Assembly: GCF_022637555.1 (NCBI RefSeq)
Contig: NZ_CP093342.1
Span: 1,612,001 to 1,676,000, forward strand
Direction of reading: 5' to 3'
Source of the DNA: Microbacterium sp. H1-D42
GTDB taxonomy: Bacteria; Actinomycetota; Actinomycetes; Actinomycetales; Microbacteriaceae
Length of the DNA stretch: 64,000 bases
Shown in pieces: positions 14,861 to 22,977 of the stretch; the stretch's first letter is position 1; every line of letters starts with the position of its first letter. A program made the translations under genes and the position numbers. The notes under the pieces were generated by a model. The model saw only the letters and a program-made list of their open reading frames with translations. It searched no databases and was not told the origin of the DNA.

Positions 14861-15496
14861 TCACGGCAGCAGCGCGATGACCTCGGAGAGATCCTGCGGG
14901 CCGATGACGACGGCCGCGGCTGCCCGCACCGCCGGCTTCGCATTGAACGCGATGCCGAGCCCGGCGGCAGCCATCATCTTCAGGTCGTTGGCGCCATCGC
15001 CGATCGCGATCGTGGCGCGCGGGGCGATGCCCAGCTCGGCCGCCCAGTCCCGCAGCGATGAGGCCTTCGCGGCAGCATCCACGATCTCACCGTCCACGAC
15101 ACCCGAGAGAACGCCGTCCTCGGCTGCGAGACGGTTCGCGCGCCAGCGATCCACGCCGAGCCCGGGGGCGATCTCGTCGAGGATCTCGTGGAATCCTCCG
15201 GACACGACGCCCACGACACCGCCGCGTGCGTGCACGGCCGTCGTGAGCTCGCGCACACCAGGCGTCGGCTCGATGCGTGCGAGGACGCGCGCGAACGCAT
15301 CCACCGGCACGCCCTTCAACTGCTCGACCCGCGAACGCAGGCTCGTCGAGAAGTCGACCTCGCCGCGCATGGCCGCCTCGGTCGCCGCCTGCACCTCGGC
15401 TCGACGACCGGCCTCGTCGGCGATCAACTCGATCACCTCGTTGCGGATGAGCGTGGAATCGGCATCGAGGACGACGAGGAAGCGCGCGGCAGTCAC
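14861..15496 (-). CDS. serB: Phosphoserine phosphatase-like HAD hydrolase
   Basis: HAD-superfamily phosphatase, probably the last step of serine synthesis. Motif I is DADST (11-15), with first Asp as nucleophile; motif II is the Ser in VVSGGFHEI; motif III/IV is the Lys in AKASSLR and GDGANDLKMM. Length 211, without the N-terminal ACT domain found in mycobacterial SerB2. The GTG start follows TACGCT by six bases on the minus strand, so it is probably leaderless. It is 16 bp downstream of glgC on the same strand. Other small-molecule phosphatases share this fold, so the substrate is likely but not proved. Confidence 0.88.
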   Translation of the reverse strand: MTAARFLVVLDADSTLIRNEVIELIADEAGRRAEVQAATEAAMRGEVDFSTSLRSRVEQLKGVPVDAFARVLARIEPTPGVRELTTAVHARGGVVGVVSGGFHEILDEIAPGLGVDRWRANRLAAEDGVLSGVVDGEIVDAAAKASSLRDWAAELGIAPRATIAIGDGANDLKMMAAAGLGIAFNAKPAVRAAAAVVIGPQDLSEVIALLP

Positions 15497-15512
15497 CCGT
15501 CGAGCGTACCGG

Positions 15513-16754
15513 TCAGCGCGCGACGCGCAGTCCCTTGCCGACCACCGTGATCCCCGAGTCGGTCACCGTGAATCCGCGCTCGAGGTCGCGTTCCCGATCG
15601 ACGCCCACCGTCGCGCCGTCCTCGAGCACGACGTTCTTGTCGAGCACAGCACGGTGCACCCGCGCACCCAGTCCGATCACCACCTGATCGAGCAGCACCG
15701 AGTCGGTGATGGTCGAGCCGCCGAGGGCGACACCGCCGACCCCGACGACGCTGCGCTCGAGGTGCGTGCCCGAGAGCACAGAGCCCGCGGCCACGACCGA
15801 GTCGATCGCGTTGCCGATCCTGCCCACGGCGTCGCGCACGAACTTGGCTGGCGGCGTGTTCACGCTCTGCGTGCGGATGGGCCAGGCGGTGTTGTAGAGG
15901 TTGAAGATCGGCAGCGTCGAGATGAGATCCATGTGCGCGTCGAAGTACGAGTCGATGGTTCCCACGTCGCGCCAGTACGAGCGGTCGCGTGGCGATGAAC
16001 CAGGCACATCGTTCTGCTTCATGTCGTAGTAGCCCGCCTCGCCGCGCTCGACGAAATACGGGATGATGTCGCCGCCCATGTCGTGTCCGGAGGTGGCTGA
16101 TTCACCATCCGCCTCCACTGCGGCGATGAGTGCGTCCGTGTCGAAGACGTAGTTGCCCATCGACACCAGCACCTCGTTCGGCGAGTCCGCGAGCCCGGTG
16201 GGGTCGGTGGGCTTCTCGAGGAAGTCGCGGATGCGCCCGGACTGCTCATCGGCGTCGATGACGCCGAACTGCGAAGCGAGGGCGAGTGGCTGTCGGATGC
16301 CCGCGACCGTCGCCGCGGCACCGGAGGCGATATGCGCGTCGACCATCTGCTGGAAGTCCATCCGATAGACGTGATCGGCGCCGATCACCACGACGATGTC
16401 GGGCTTCTCATCGTTGATGAGGTTCAGGCTCTGCAGGATCGCATCCGCCGAACCTGAGAACCAGCGCTTGCCGAGGCGCTGCTGCGCGGGAACAGACGTC
16501 ACGTACGAATCCAACAGGGACGACATACGCCAGGTCTGCGAGATGTGCCGGTCGAGACTGTGCGACTTGTACTGGGTCAGCACGACCAGCTGCCGCAGGC
16601 CTGAGTTGATCAAGTTCGACACGGCGAAATCGATGAGCCGGTACTGTCCGCCGAACGGGACCGCGGGTTTCGCCCGATCCGCCGTCAGGGGCATCAGTCG
16701 CTTGCCCTCGCCGCCGGCGAGGATGATCCCGAAAACCTTCTTGGGTGCCGACAT
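15513..16754 (-). CDS. glgC: Glucose-1-phosphate adenylyltransferase
   Basis: Makes ADP-glucose from glucose-1-phosphate and ATP, the committed step toward glycogen and, in actinobacteria, maltose-1-phosphate. It has the N-terminal nucleotide-binding motif [13 protein letters not shown], the glucose-1-phosphate region [15 protein letters not shown], and a C-terminal left-handed beta-helix of hexapeptide-like repeats ([18 protein letters not shown]). Length 413. TATGGT ends six bases before the ATG, with ggag overlapping the spacer, so leaderless or short-leader initiation are both possible. It is divergent from glgA with only 46 bp between starts. Confidence 0.96.
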   Translation of the reverse strand: MSAPKKVFGIILAGGEGKRLMPLTADRAKPAVPFGGQYRLIDFAVSNLINSGLRQLVVLTQYKSHSLDRHISQTWRMSSLLDSYVTSVPAQQRLGKRWFSGSADAILQSLNLINDEKPDIVVVIGADHVYRMDFQQMVDAHIASGAAATVAGIRQPLALASQFGVIDADEQSGRIRDFLEKPTDPTGLADSPNEVLVSMGNYVFDTDALIAAVEADGESATSGHDMGGDIIPYFVERGEAGYYDMKQNDVPGSSPRDRSYWRDVGTIDSYFDAHMDLISTLPIFNLYNTAWPIRTQSVNTPPAKFVRDAVGRIGNAIDSVVAAGSVLSGTHLERSVVGVGGVALGGSTITDSVLLDQVVIGLGARVHRAVLDKNVVLEDGATVGVDRERDLERGFTVTDSGITVVGKGLRVAR

Positions 16755-16800
16755 GGCTCCACCATAGAGCGCTCAGCGGTCGTTGTACTACCGTGCAGAC

Positions 16801-17985
16801 ATGCGCGTCGACATCATCACCAAGGAGTACCCGCCGGAGATCTACGGAGGAGCCGGCGTCCACGTCGCCGAACTCGTCGCGGCGCTGCGACGAAGCATCG
16901 ACGTGCAGGTGCGGGCGTTCGGGGCGGAACGCGGCGAACCGGGTACGCACGCCTATCGCACACCCGCCGAACTGGTAGCGGCCAACCCCGCCGTGCAGAC
17001 ACTCGGCACCGATCTGGCGATGGTCGGCGACATCGCCGGGGCGGACGTCGTGCACAGCCACACCTGGTACGCGAACTTCGCCGGGCACATCGCCTCTCAG
17101 CTGCACGGCATTCCGCATGTGCTGACCGCGCACAGCCTCGAGCCGCTGCGGCCCTGGAAGGCCGAGCAGCTCGGGGGAGGCTACGCCGTCTCGAGCGGGA
17201 TCGAGAAGCTCGCCTACGAGAACGCCGCCGCGATCGTCGCCGTCAGTGCTGGGATGCGAAGGGACATCCTGCGCAGCTACCCGCAGGTCGATCCGGATCG
17301 CGTGCGAGTGATCCACAACGGCATCGACGTCGAGCGGTGGCGGCCGGTCGAGAACCCCGAGTTCCTGCGGAGCATCGGGATGGATCCTGCGCGCCCGTCC
17401 GTCGTGTTCGTCGGACGGATCACCCGGCAGAAGGGACTGCCGTATCTGCTGCGCGCCGCACAGCTGCTGCCACCCGACGTGCAGCTGGTGCTGTGCGCCG
17501 GCGCGCCGGACACCCCAGAGATCATGGCCGAGGTGCAGCAGGGGGTGCGGCTGCTGCAGCAGAGCCGCGATGGCGTGATCTGGATCGAGCGGATGCTGCC
17601 GCGTGACGAGCTGTCAGCCATACTCGCCGCCGCGACCACGTTCGTCTGCCCGTCGATCTACGAGCCGCTCGGCATCGTGAACCTCGAGGCGATGGCCTGC
17701 GGCGCCGCTGTCGTCGGAACGGCGACCGGTGGGATCCCCGAGGTCGTCGATGACGGCGTCACCGGGCGGCTCGTCCCGATCGAACAGGTGCAGGACGGCA
17801 CCGGCACTCCCGTCGATCCCGACGCCTACGTCGCCGACCTCGCGAACGCCCTGACCGAGGTCACCGGAGATCCGGCGCGGGCAGCCGAGTACGGCGCGGC
17901 CGGACGTGAGCGTGCCCGCACGCAGTTCAGCTGGTCGGCGATCGCCGACACCACGCGCGCGCTGTACGAGGAGCTGCCCGCCTGA
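16801..17985 (+). CDS. glgA: Glycogen synthase / maltose-1-phosphate synthase (GT4)
   Basis: GT4 glycosyltransferase of 394 residues using ADP-glucose. N-terminal donor/acceptor motif KEYPPEIYGGAGVHVAEL and C-terminal EPLGIVNLEAMACGAAVV are typical of the actinobacterial GlgA family. In mycobacteria this family (GlgM) makes maltose-1-phosphate from ADP-glucose and glucose-1-phosphate, so the product may be maltose-1-phosphate rather than glycogen. The ATG at 16801 is chosen because TACCGT (16789-16794) ends six bases before it and the conserved domain begins directly after. A TTG at 16783 would extend it by six residues. Divergent partner of glgC. Confidence 0.94.
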   Translation: MRVDIITKEYPPEIYGGAGVHVAELVAALRRSIDVQVRAFGAERGEPGTHAYRTPAELVAANPAVQTLGTDLAMVGDIAGADVVHSHTWYANFAGHIASQLHGIPHVLTAHSLEPLRPWKAEQLGGGYAVSSGIEKLAYENAAAIVAVSAGMRRDILRSYPQVDPDRVRVIHNGIDVERWRPVENPEFLRSIGMDPARPSVVFVGRITRQKGLPYLLRAAQLLPPDVQLVLCAGAPDTPEIMAEVQQGVRLLQQSRDGVIWIERMLPRDELSAILAAATTFVCPSIYEPLGIVNLEAMACGAAVVGTATGGIPEVVDDGVTGRLVPIEQVQDGTGTPVDPDAYVADLANALTEVTGDPARAAEYGAAGRERARTQFSWSAIADTTRALYEELPA

Positions 17986-18003
17986 GCCGATAGGCTGGAC
18001 GAC

Positions 18004-18786
18004 ATGTCGAGCGCTCTGGAATTCACCGATGTCGTCGTGCGCCGTGAAGGGCGGAACATCGTCGATCACGTGACCTGGGAGGTCTCGGACGATCAGCGTT
18101 GGGTCGTGCTCGGACCGAACGGCGCAGGCAAGACCACGCTGCTGCAGCTGGCGGACACCCTCATGCACCCGACCTCGGGAAGCGTGACGATCCTCGAGGA
18201 GACGCTCGGGCGCACCGACGTGTTCGAACTTCGTCCGCGGATCGGTTTCGCCTCATCGGCGATGGCCCGTCGGATCCCGCGCGACGAGACGGTGCTGAAC
18301 ACGGTGATGACGGCCGCCTACTCGGTGATGGGCCGTTGGAACGAGGCCTACGAGGGCATCGACGAGCGCCGCGCACGCCGCGTGCTGGCCGACTGGCGCC
18401 TCGAGCACCTTGCCGAGCGGCTGTTCGGCACGCTCAGCGACGGTGAGCAGAAGCGGGTGCAGATCGCCCGCGCCGTGATGACCGATCCCGAGCTGCTTCT
18501 GCTCGACGAGCCGACAGCCAGCCTCGACCTCGGCTCGCGCGAAGAGCTGCTGCACCTGCTCAGTGGCTACGCGGCATCGCCGATGACCCCGGCGATGATC
18601 ATGGTCACCCACCACGTGGAGGAGATCCCGGTCGGCTTCACGCACGTGATGCTGATGCGCGACGGCGGCGTCGTCGCGCAGGGGCCGATCGCCGAGACGC
18701 TGACGGCGGATGCCCTGACCGAGGCGTTCGGAATGCCGATCGCGCTGACCTCGGACGGCGGCCGCTATGCCGCGCGCGCGGCCTGA
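18004..18786 (+). CDS. ABC transporter ATP-binding protein
   Basis: Single ABC domain of 260 residues: Walker A GPNGAGKTT near residue 38, signature TLSDGEQKR (SDGEQ in place of SGGQ), Walker B LLLDEPTASLDLGSRE and an H-loop in VTHHVEE. No permease is adjacent. It resembles the ModF/YlmA-like stand-alone ATPases often found next to housekeeping genes. The ATG follows TAGGCT (17991-17996) by seven bases with no ribosome-binding site, so it is probably leaderless, transcribed separately from glgA 18 bp upstream. Confidence 0.88.
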   Translation: MSSALEFTDVVVRREGRNIVDHVTWEVSDDQRWVVLGPNGAGKTTLLQLADTLMHPTSGSVTILEETLGRTDVFELRPRIGFASSAMARRIPRDETVLNTVMTAAYSVMGRWNEAYEGIDERRARRVLADWRLEHLAERLFGTLSDGEQKRVQIARAVMTDPELLLLDEPTASLDLGSREELLHLLSGYAASPMTPAMIMVTHHVEEIPVGFTHVMLMRDGGVVAQGPIAETLTADALTEAFGMPIALTSDGGRYAARAA

Positions 18787-18810
18787 TCACGAGCCTCGGC
18801 GAAGGACTGC

Positions 18811-18816
18811 TAGAAT
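18811..18816 (+). promoter_or_regulatory. Candidate -10 element of rpmE2
   Basis: TAGAAT, a strong -10-like hexamer 73 bases before the rpmE2 start; no clear -35 is visible at usual spacing. Confidence 0.5.
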
Positions 18817-18888
18817 AGACCCTCGGTGCGCTCGCACTACAGACTTCCCTGCCCCTGGCACAATCCAGGGCACCACGTAAGGAATCCC
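18817..18888 (+). ncRNA. Structured leader of rpmE2, candidate ribosomal-protein L31 leader
   Basis: The 5' leader between the -10 and the rpmE2 ATG contains a hairpin with perfect six-base arms, ccctgg (18853-18858) and ccaggg (18865-18870), six-base loop, just before the ribosome-binding site (taaggaa). Autoregulatory leaders of L31 genes have been described in Actinobacteria. Whether this one fits the model needs a covariance search. Confidence 0.45.
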
Positions 18889-19146
18889 ATGAAGACTGAC
18901 ATCCACCCCGAGTACCAGGCCGTCGTGTTCCGCGACCTCGGCTCCGGCGAGACCTTCCTCACCCGTTCGACCGTCGGCAGTGACAAGACGATCGAGCTGG
19001 ACGGCGTGGAGTACCCCGTCATCGACGTCGAGATCTCCTCGGCCTCGCACCCGTTCTACACGGGCAAGCAGCGCATCATGGACTCGGCCGGTCGCGTCGA
19101 GAAGTTCAACCAGCGCTTCAAGGGCTTCGGCGGCTCTTCCAAGTAA
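18889..19146 (+). CDS. rpmE2: 50S ribosomal protein L31 type B
   Basis: Large-subunit protein L31, 85 residues, beginning [17 protein letters not shown] and ending [13 protein letters not shown]. It lacks the CxxC zinc pairs of type A L31, so it is the zinc-independent type B form, often used when zinc is scarce. The ATG is preceded by TAAGGAA. In-frame sequence upstream to 18826 is the structured leader and is not coding. A strong terminator follows. Confidence 0.96.
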   Translation: MKTDIHPEYQAVVFRDLGSGETFLTRSTVGSDKTIELDGVEYPVIDVEISSASHPFYTGKQRIMDSAGRVEKFNQRFKGFGGSSK

Positions 19147-19157
19147 GTCGCCCACCG

Positions 19158-19189
19158 AGAAGACCCCGCTTCGGCGGGGTCTTCTTCAT
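19158..19189 (+). terminator. Rho-independent terminator after rpmE2
   Basis: Perfect 12-bp stem agaagaccccgc / gcggggtcttct (19158-19169 and 19174-19185) with a TTCG tetraloop, followed by a short T-rich run. Placed 11 bases after the rpmE2 stop. It could also terminate the opposite-strand gene ending at 19236. Confidence 0.88.
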
Positions 19190-19235
19190 TTCCGCACGCG
19201 GTCCGAAGCTGATTCCTGTCGGGTCTGATGCCGAC

Positions 19236-19544
19236 TCAGAGGTCGATGCGGATGCGATCCGCGTCGATGGTCCATGGCGGATCGCCTGGCGCCGGCGCAG
19301 GAGCCGTGCGCTTGGTCTGACGATCCCGTTCCACGGCGGCCTCGTGCGCGGTGGGGGAGAAGACAGCATCCAGGCCGCTTGAGAAGCCGCCGGCAAGGCC
19401 GCCACCGCCTGCGACGTACTTCTGCTCCAGCGGTTTGTCGGCGTAGAGCGTGATCAGCCCCATCACGCCGAGCACCACCGGCACCGCGATCAGCAGGGCG
19501 ATCGTGCCCCAGCCGAGCACAGCGTCCAGGATGTCGGCGTCCAT
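19236..19544 (-). CDS. Small membrane protein, unknown function
   Basis: 102-residue protein with one clear N-terminal hydrophobic segment (TIALLIAVPVVLGVMGLITLYA) and a soluble tail with WTIDADRIRIDL at the end. I do not recognise a family. The ATG follows TAACCT by six bases on the minus strand (19551-19556), matching the leaderless pattern of its neighbours, which supports the start and the reality of the gene. Confidence 0.72.
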   Translation of the reverse strand: MDADILDAVLGWGTIALLIAVPVVLGVMGLITLYADKPLEQKYVAGGGGLAGGFSSGLDAVFSPTAHEAAVERDRQTKRTAPAPAPGDPPWTIDADRIRIDL

Positions 19545-19597
19545 GAACCCAGGTTACGCCTGCGGATGCCCGTGCGCCCCGCCAGCCGAGCAGACAG

Positions 19598-20308
19598 TCA
19601 GCTGCTGCGCACCGGCCAGCTGCCGTCCAGCGCTTCGTCTGGCTCGAGGCGGCCGACCTTGATGAAGTACTCGGTGAGACTCGCCGCCTGGTCGCGCGCC
19701 CAGCCGATCTGCTGCGTGTGCAGTTCGAAGGCGCTCTCCGGCAGCGGGAACTCCTTCGCCAGGGCCAGGGCGACACGCCCCGCGGCGATGGCATCGGCGG
19801 CGGCCTCGTGGGCAGCATCCAACGGCACTGCGTAGTGCTCGGCGACGACCGACAGCGTCCGCTTGCCGCGGCGGTAGCGGTCGTGCGCCTTGTCGATCAC
19901 CAGGGGGTCGATGACCGGCTGGGGTGCCGCCAGCTCGGGCAGTCCGTGCCGGCGCGCCTCATGCGCGAGCAGCGAGAAGTCGTACGAGGCGTTGTATGCC
20001 ACGATCGGCATACTCTGCGAGAACAGCATGGCCAGCGCCTCGGAGACCTCCGCGACGACCTCACGGGCCGGACGCCCGTGTGCTCTGGCGTGCTCGGTGG
20101 ACACCCCGTGCACGGCGGCTGCGCCGTCGGGGATCGGGATGCCGGGATCCGCCAGCCAGTCGCGCGCAGCGATCTCGCGTCCGTGCCGATCGAGAACGCC
20201 GACGTGTGCAGTGACGATGCGATCCTGCGTGACATCGACGCCCGTCGTCTCGAGGTCGAACACGCCCACGCGGGTGAGCCAGGTCGGGAGTGGCGTCGCG
20301 GTGGTCAT
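19598..20308 (-). CDS. DnaQ-like 3'-5' exonuclease (DEDDh)
   Basis: Exonuclease of the DNA polymerase III epsilon family, 236 residues. The three exo motifs are clear: ExoI FDLETTGVD near residue 17, ExoII AYNASYDFSLLAHE near 105, and ExoIII HEAAADAIAAG with the DEDDh His and Asp. It is a stand-alone exonuclease; polymerase genes are not near. It may proofread, trim ends or degrade RNA. The ATG follows TACCGT (20315-20320) by six bases on the minus strand, so it is probably leaderless. Confidence 0.9.
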   Translation of the reverse strand: MTTATPLPTWLTRVGVFDLETTGVDVTQDRIVTAHVGVLDRHGREIAARDWLADPGIPIPDGAAAVHGVSTEHARAHGRPAREVVAEVSEALAMLFSQSMPIVAYNASYDFSLLAHEARRHGLPELAAPQPVIDPLVIDKAHDRYRRGKRTLSVVAEHYAVPLDAAHEAAADAIAAGRVALALAKEFPLPESAFELHTQQIGWARDQAASLTEYFIKVGRLEPDEALDGSWPVRSS

Positions 20309-20382
20309 GTCTTCACGGTAGGTGAGGGCACCGACGTTGCCTCGATTCCACGCCGAGGTCCTTGGATCCCTACACTGTGCTG

Positions 20383-21006
20383 GTGACGTGGACCGTTTGG
20401 CTCTCGCTGCTGGCAGCGTGTGTGGTGATCAGCTTCACTCCGGGAGCCGGGGCGATCAATACGATGAGCAATGCCCTCAATCAAGGCTGGCGCAGGTCGT
20501 TCTGGGGTGTGCTCGGGCAGCAGGCGGCGCTGATCGTGCACGTCGTGATCGTCGCCGCAGGTGTCGGACTGCTGGTCTCGCAGTCACCGATCCTGTTCGA
20601 GATCATCCGGTACGCCGGCGTCGCATACCTGGTCTATCTCGGCATCCAACTCATCATCGCGCGGCCGCAGGCCGTGGCCGACGCCGACGCACCGCTTCCC
20701 AGGGAGCACGCCTGGTCGATCTTCCGCCGCGGATTCTGGGTGAACCTGCTCAACCCGAAGGCGATCGTGTTCTTCCTCGCCTTCGTGCCGCAGTTCATCC
20801 GACTCGACAGCGACCCGCTGCCGCAGTACGTCATCCTGATCACGACCGTGATGGTCGTCGATGTGATCGTGATGTGGTTCTTCTTCGCGGCCGCAGCAAA
20901 GCCCTTCCGCCGCTACACGCGCAGTGTGCGCGGGCAGCGCGTGATGAACACCGTCTTCGGACTGCTGTTCGTCGCCGTGGCTGGGCTGCTGCTGTTCGTG
21001 CACTGA
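20383..21006 (+). CDS. LysE/RhtB family exporter
   Basis: Inner-membrane exporter of amino acids or related metabolites, with about six hydrophobic segments and the family motif SFTPGAGAINTMSNAL in the first helix pair. I choose the GTG at 20383: TACACT (20371-20376) ends six bases before it and LysE proteins normally start just before the first helix. A TTG at 20362 would give seven more residues but has only a weak ribosome-binding site. Length 207. Substrate not predictable. Confidence 0.88.
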   Translation: MTWTVWLSLLAACVVISFTPGAGAINTMSNALNQGWRRSFWGVLGQQAALIVHVVIVAAGVGLLVSQSPILFEIIRYAGVAYLVYLGIQLIIARPQAVADADAPLPREHAWSIFRRGFWVNLLNPKAIVFFLAFVPQFIRLDSDPLPQYVILITTVMVVDVIVMWFFFAAAAKPFRRYTRSVRGQRVMNTVFGLLFVAVAGLLLFVH

Positions 21007-21057
21007 CCGCGGGTGCGCGCGGAGCCGCCCTGCCGCTGAGGGCGTAGCGTGGAGCAC

Positions 21058-21579
21058 ATGGAAACCTTCGTGCTCGCCGGTGGATGCTTCTGGTGCCTCG
21101 ACGCCGCCTATCGTCCGCTTCGCGGTGTTCAGTCCGTCGTCTCGGGGTACATCGGCGGCACCACGTCCGCGCCCACCTATGAGCAGGTGTGCACCGGCAC
21201 CACCGGGCACGCCGAGGCCGTCAAGGTCACGTTCGACCCCGAGGTCATCCCGGCGGATGTGATCCTCGACGCGTTCTTCACGATGCATGACCCCCGCCAG
21301 CTGAACCGCCAGGGCAATGACATCGGCACGCAGTATCGCAGCGCCATGTTCCCGGCTGATGAGGCACAGCGCGAGCTGTTCGAGACGGCGCGAACGCGCG
21401 CGGGCTCGCTGTGGGACGGCGAGCCGGTGACCACCATCGAGCCGCTGGGCGAGTTCTTCGACGCGGAGGACTATCACCAGGACTTCTTCGCCAAGAACCC
21501 CACGCAGGGGTACTGCCTCGCCGTGGCCGTGCCGAAGGTGAACAAGGTGCGCGCGCACTTCTCGGAATACCTGCGCTGA
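21058..21579 (+). CDS. msrA: Peptide methionine sulfoxide reductase MsrA
   Basis: Reduces methionine-S-sulfoxide in proteins. The catalytic motif GCFWC is at residues 9-13 with nucleophile Cys10. Other MsrA landmarks are GYIGG, TGHAEAVKVTFDP and the C-terminal Cys in QGYCLAVAVPKV, available for resolving. Length 173. TAGCGT (21045-21050) ends seven bases before the ATG, so the message is probably leaderless. A GTG nine bases upstream is the alternative start. Confidence 0.95.
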   Translation: METFVLAGGCFWCLDAAYRPLRGVQSVVSGYIGGTTSAPTYEQVCTGTTGHAEAVKVTFDPEVIPADVILDAFFTMHDPRQLNRQGNDIGTQYRSAMFPADEAQRELFETARTRAGSLWDGEPVTTIEPLGEFFDAEDYHQDFFAKNPTQGYCLAVAVPKVNKVRAHFSEYLR

Positions 21580-21728
21580 TCTGCATGCCTGCGCTGAGCA
21601 TTCGCTCTGCACCGGTCCCTGATTGAGGCGAGTTCTCCACCGTCCCCGGGAATCGTGCCGTGGATGTCGGATGCCACGATGCACGCTTTGTTCAGCCGGG
21701 CTTCGTCCCGGATGACAGAGGAGCAGAA

Positions 21729-22277
21729 ATGGCGATGAAGAATGCCATCGTGACCATCACCGGGAACATCGGCAACGATCCGACCTACAACACCACCAGG
21801 ACCGGCGATGCCGTCGTGAACTTCCGCGTCGGGTCGTCCAGCGGCCACTGGAACCGCAGCACCGGCGCATGGGTCGATGACGGGACGAGCTGGTTCGCCG
21901 TCTCGGCCTTCCGCAATCTCGCCGAGCACGCGAAGGGATCACTGCATCGCGGCGACCCGGTGATCCTCACCGGAGCGCTCAAGGTGAAGGAGTGGGAGAA
22001 CGACGGTCGCAAGGGCACCAGCGCCGACATCGTGGCAGACGCGATCGGACACGACCTCAGCCAGGGCACCAGCGCATTCGTCCGACGCCCCAAGCCGACG
22101 ACGACCGTCGAACGCGCACCAGCCGTGGTCGGCGAGCGCGATGACGCGCCGGGGTACGAAACGCAGCCGACAGCTCAGACCGACGAGTGGGAGGCCCACG
22201 GCATGAACGTGTCGGATGCCGTGCGCGGGGAGTCCGGTGAGCAGGACTCCGCCGAACAGGAGCCTGCCTTCGCGTAG
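21729..22277 (+). CDS. ssb: Single-stranded DNA-binding protein
   Basis: OB-fold protein that coats single-stranded DNA. The N-terminal 110 residues carry the SSB pattern (VTITGNIGNDP, VVNFRVGSSSG, WFAVSAFRNLAEH, GDPVILTGALKVKEW). The remaining third is low-complexity and acidic, but the tip (SAEQEPAFA) lacks the DDDIPF-type tail that recruits partner proteins. This suggests the accessory SsbB-like form rather than the essential one next to rpsF/rpsR. The start is backed by a good GAGGAG site. Length 182. Confidence 0.9.
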   Translation: MAMKNAIVTITGNIGNDPTYNTTRTGDAVVNFRVGSSSGHWNRSTGAWVDDGTSWFAVSAFRNLAEHAKGSLHRGDPVILTGALKVKEWENDGRKGTSADIVADAIGHDLSQGTSAFVRRPKPTTTVERAPAVVGERDDAPGYETQPTAQTDEWEAHGMNVSDAVRGESGEQDSAEQEPAFA

Positions 22278-22354
22278 GCGGGCGACGGCGCGACGGCGCG
22301 GCGGTGAGAACCGGGTGGCGGATGACCCGAGCGAATCCGCTTAGACTTCTGAGC

Positions 22355-22870
22355 GTGCTCCGAGGGTCATCCGCTTCCGCCGTTCGCGCGCAGCGCGGGG
22401 CCCTGTTCCTGGTCGGCGCAGCGATCATCTGCGGTGTCCTGACAGGGTGCACTGCGGCGGACGATCCCGCCGACCCGGCACCGCGCCCCGCGAGTCCCAC
22501 CGCGTCCGCCTCCAGCCCGCCTGACGCGCAGGAGCCGCAGCTGGTCCCCGACGGAACCGCGGCAGACAATCTGCCGCTGTTCGCGCAGATCACCGCGCAG
22601 GTGTGGGGGAGCGAGCAGCGCGGCTCAGGCCGCGCATACGTCGATGCCCTCACAGCGGCCGGGTTCGACCGCGATCGGATGCAGGTGACCGAAGACCTCA
22701 GCACGGTCGGCAACCCGGCGGAGAGCCTGCAGTTCTCGGTCGCGTGGGGCGACGCCGAGTGTCTCATCGGCCAAGTGGGGCCCTCCACCGGCGACCCTGT
22801 GACCAGCGTCATGCCGCAGCTCGCCGAGGGGCGCTGCCTGGTCGGCAGCACGCGACCGATCGACTGGTGA
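22355..22870 (+). CDS. Lipoprotein, DUF6993-like
   Basis: Secreted lipoprotein of unknown role, 171 residues. Signal peptide with a hydrophobic core (ALFLVGAAIICGVLTGC) and lipobox LTGC, so Cys32 would be lipidated. A Pro/Ser/Ala-rich spacer follows and then a small globular domain with FVDAL-like (YVDALTAAGFDRDRMQV) and two late cysteines. It looks like the DUF6993 proteins of Microbacteriaceae. I choose the GTG at 22355 because TAGACT (22342-22347) ends seven bases before it. Alternative in-frame starts at 22322 and 22304 would overlap or precede that -10. Confidence 0.78.
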   Translation: MLRGSSASAVRAQRGALFLVGAAIICGVLTGCTAADDPADPAPRPASPTASASSPPDAQEPQLVPDGTAADNLPLFAQITAQVWGSEQRGSGRAYVDALTAAGFDRDRMQVTEDLSTVGNPAESLQFSVAWGDAECLIGQVGPSTGDPVTSVMPQLAEGRCLVGSTRPIDW

Positions 22871-22977
22871 ATCAGGGCCCGTCCGGGCGTGCGGCCACGT
22901 GGAAGCCGGGTAGGCTGGAGAGTCGGTTCCCCCGGGGACCTGTTCCGCGTGCCTGCTGACAGAAGGAGAGCTGCTTC

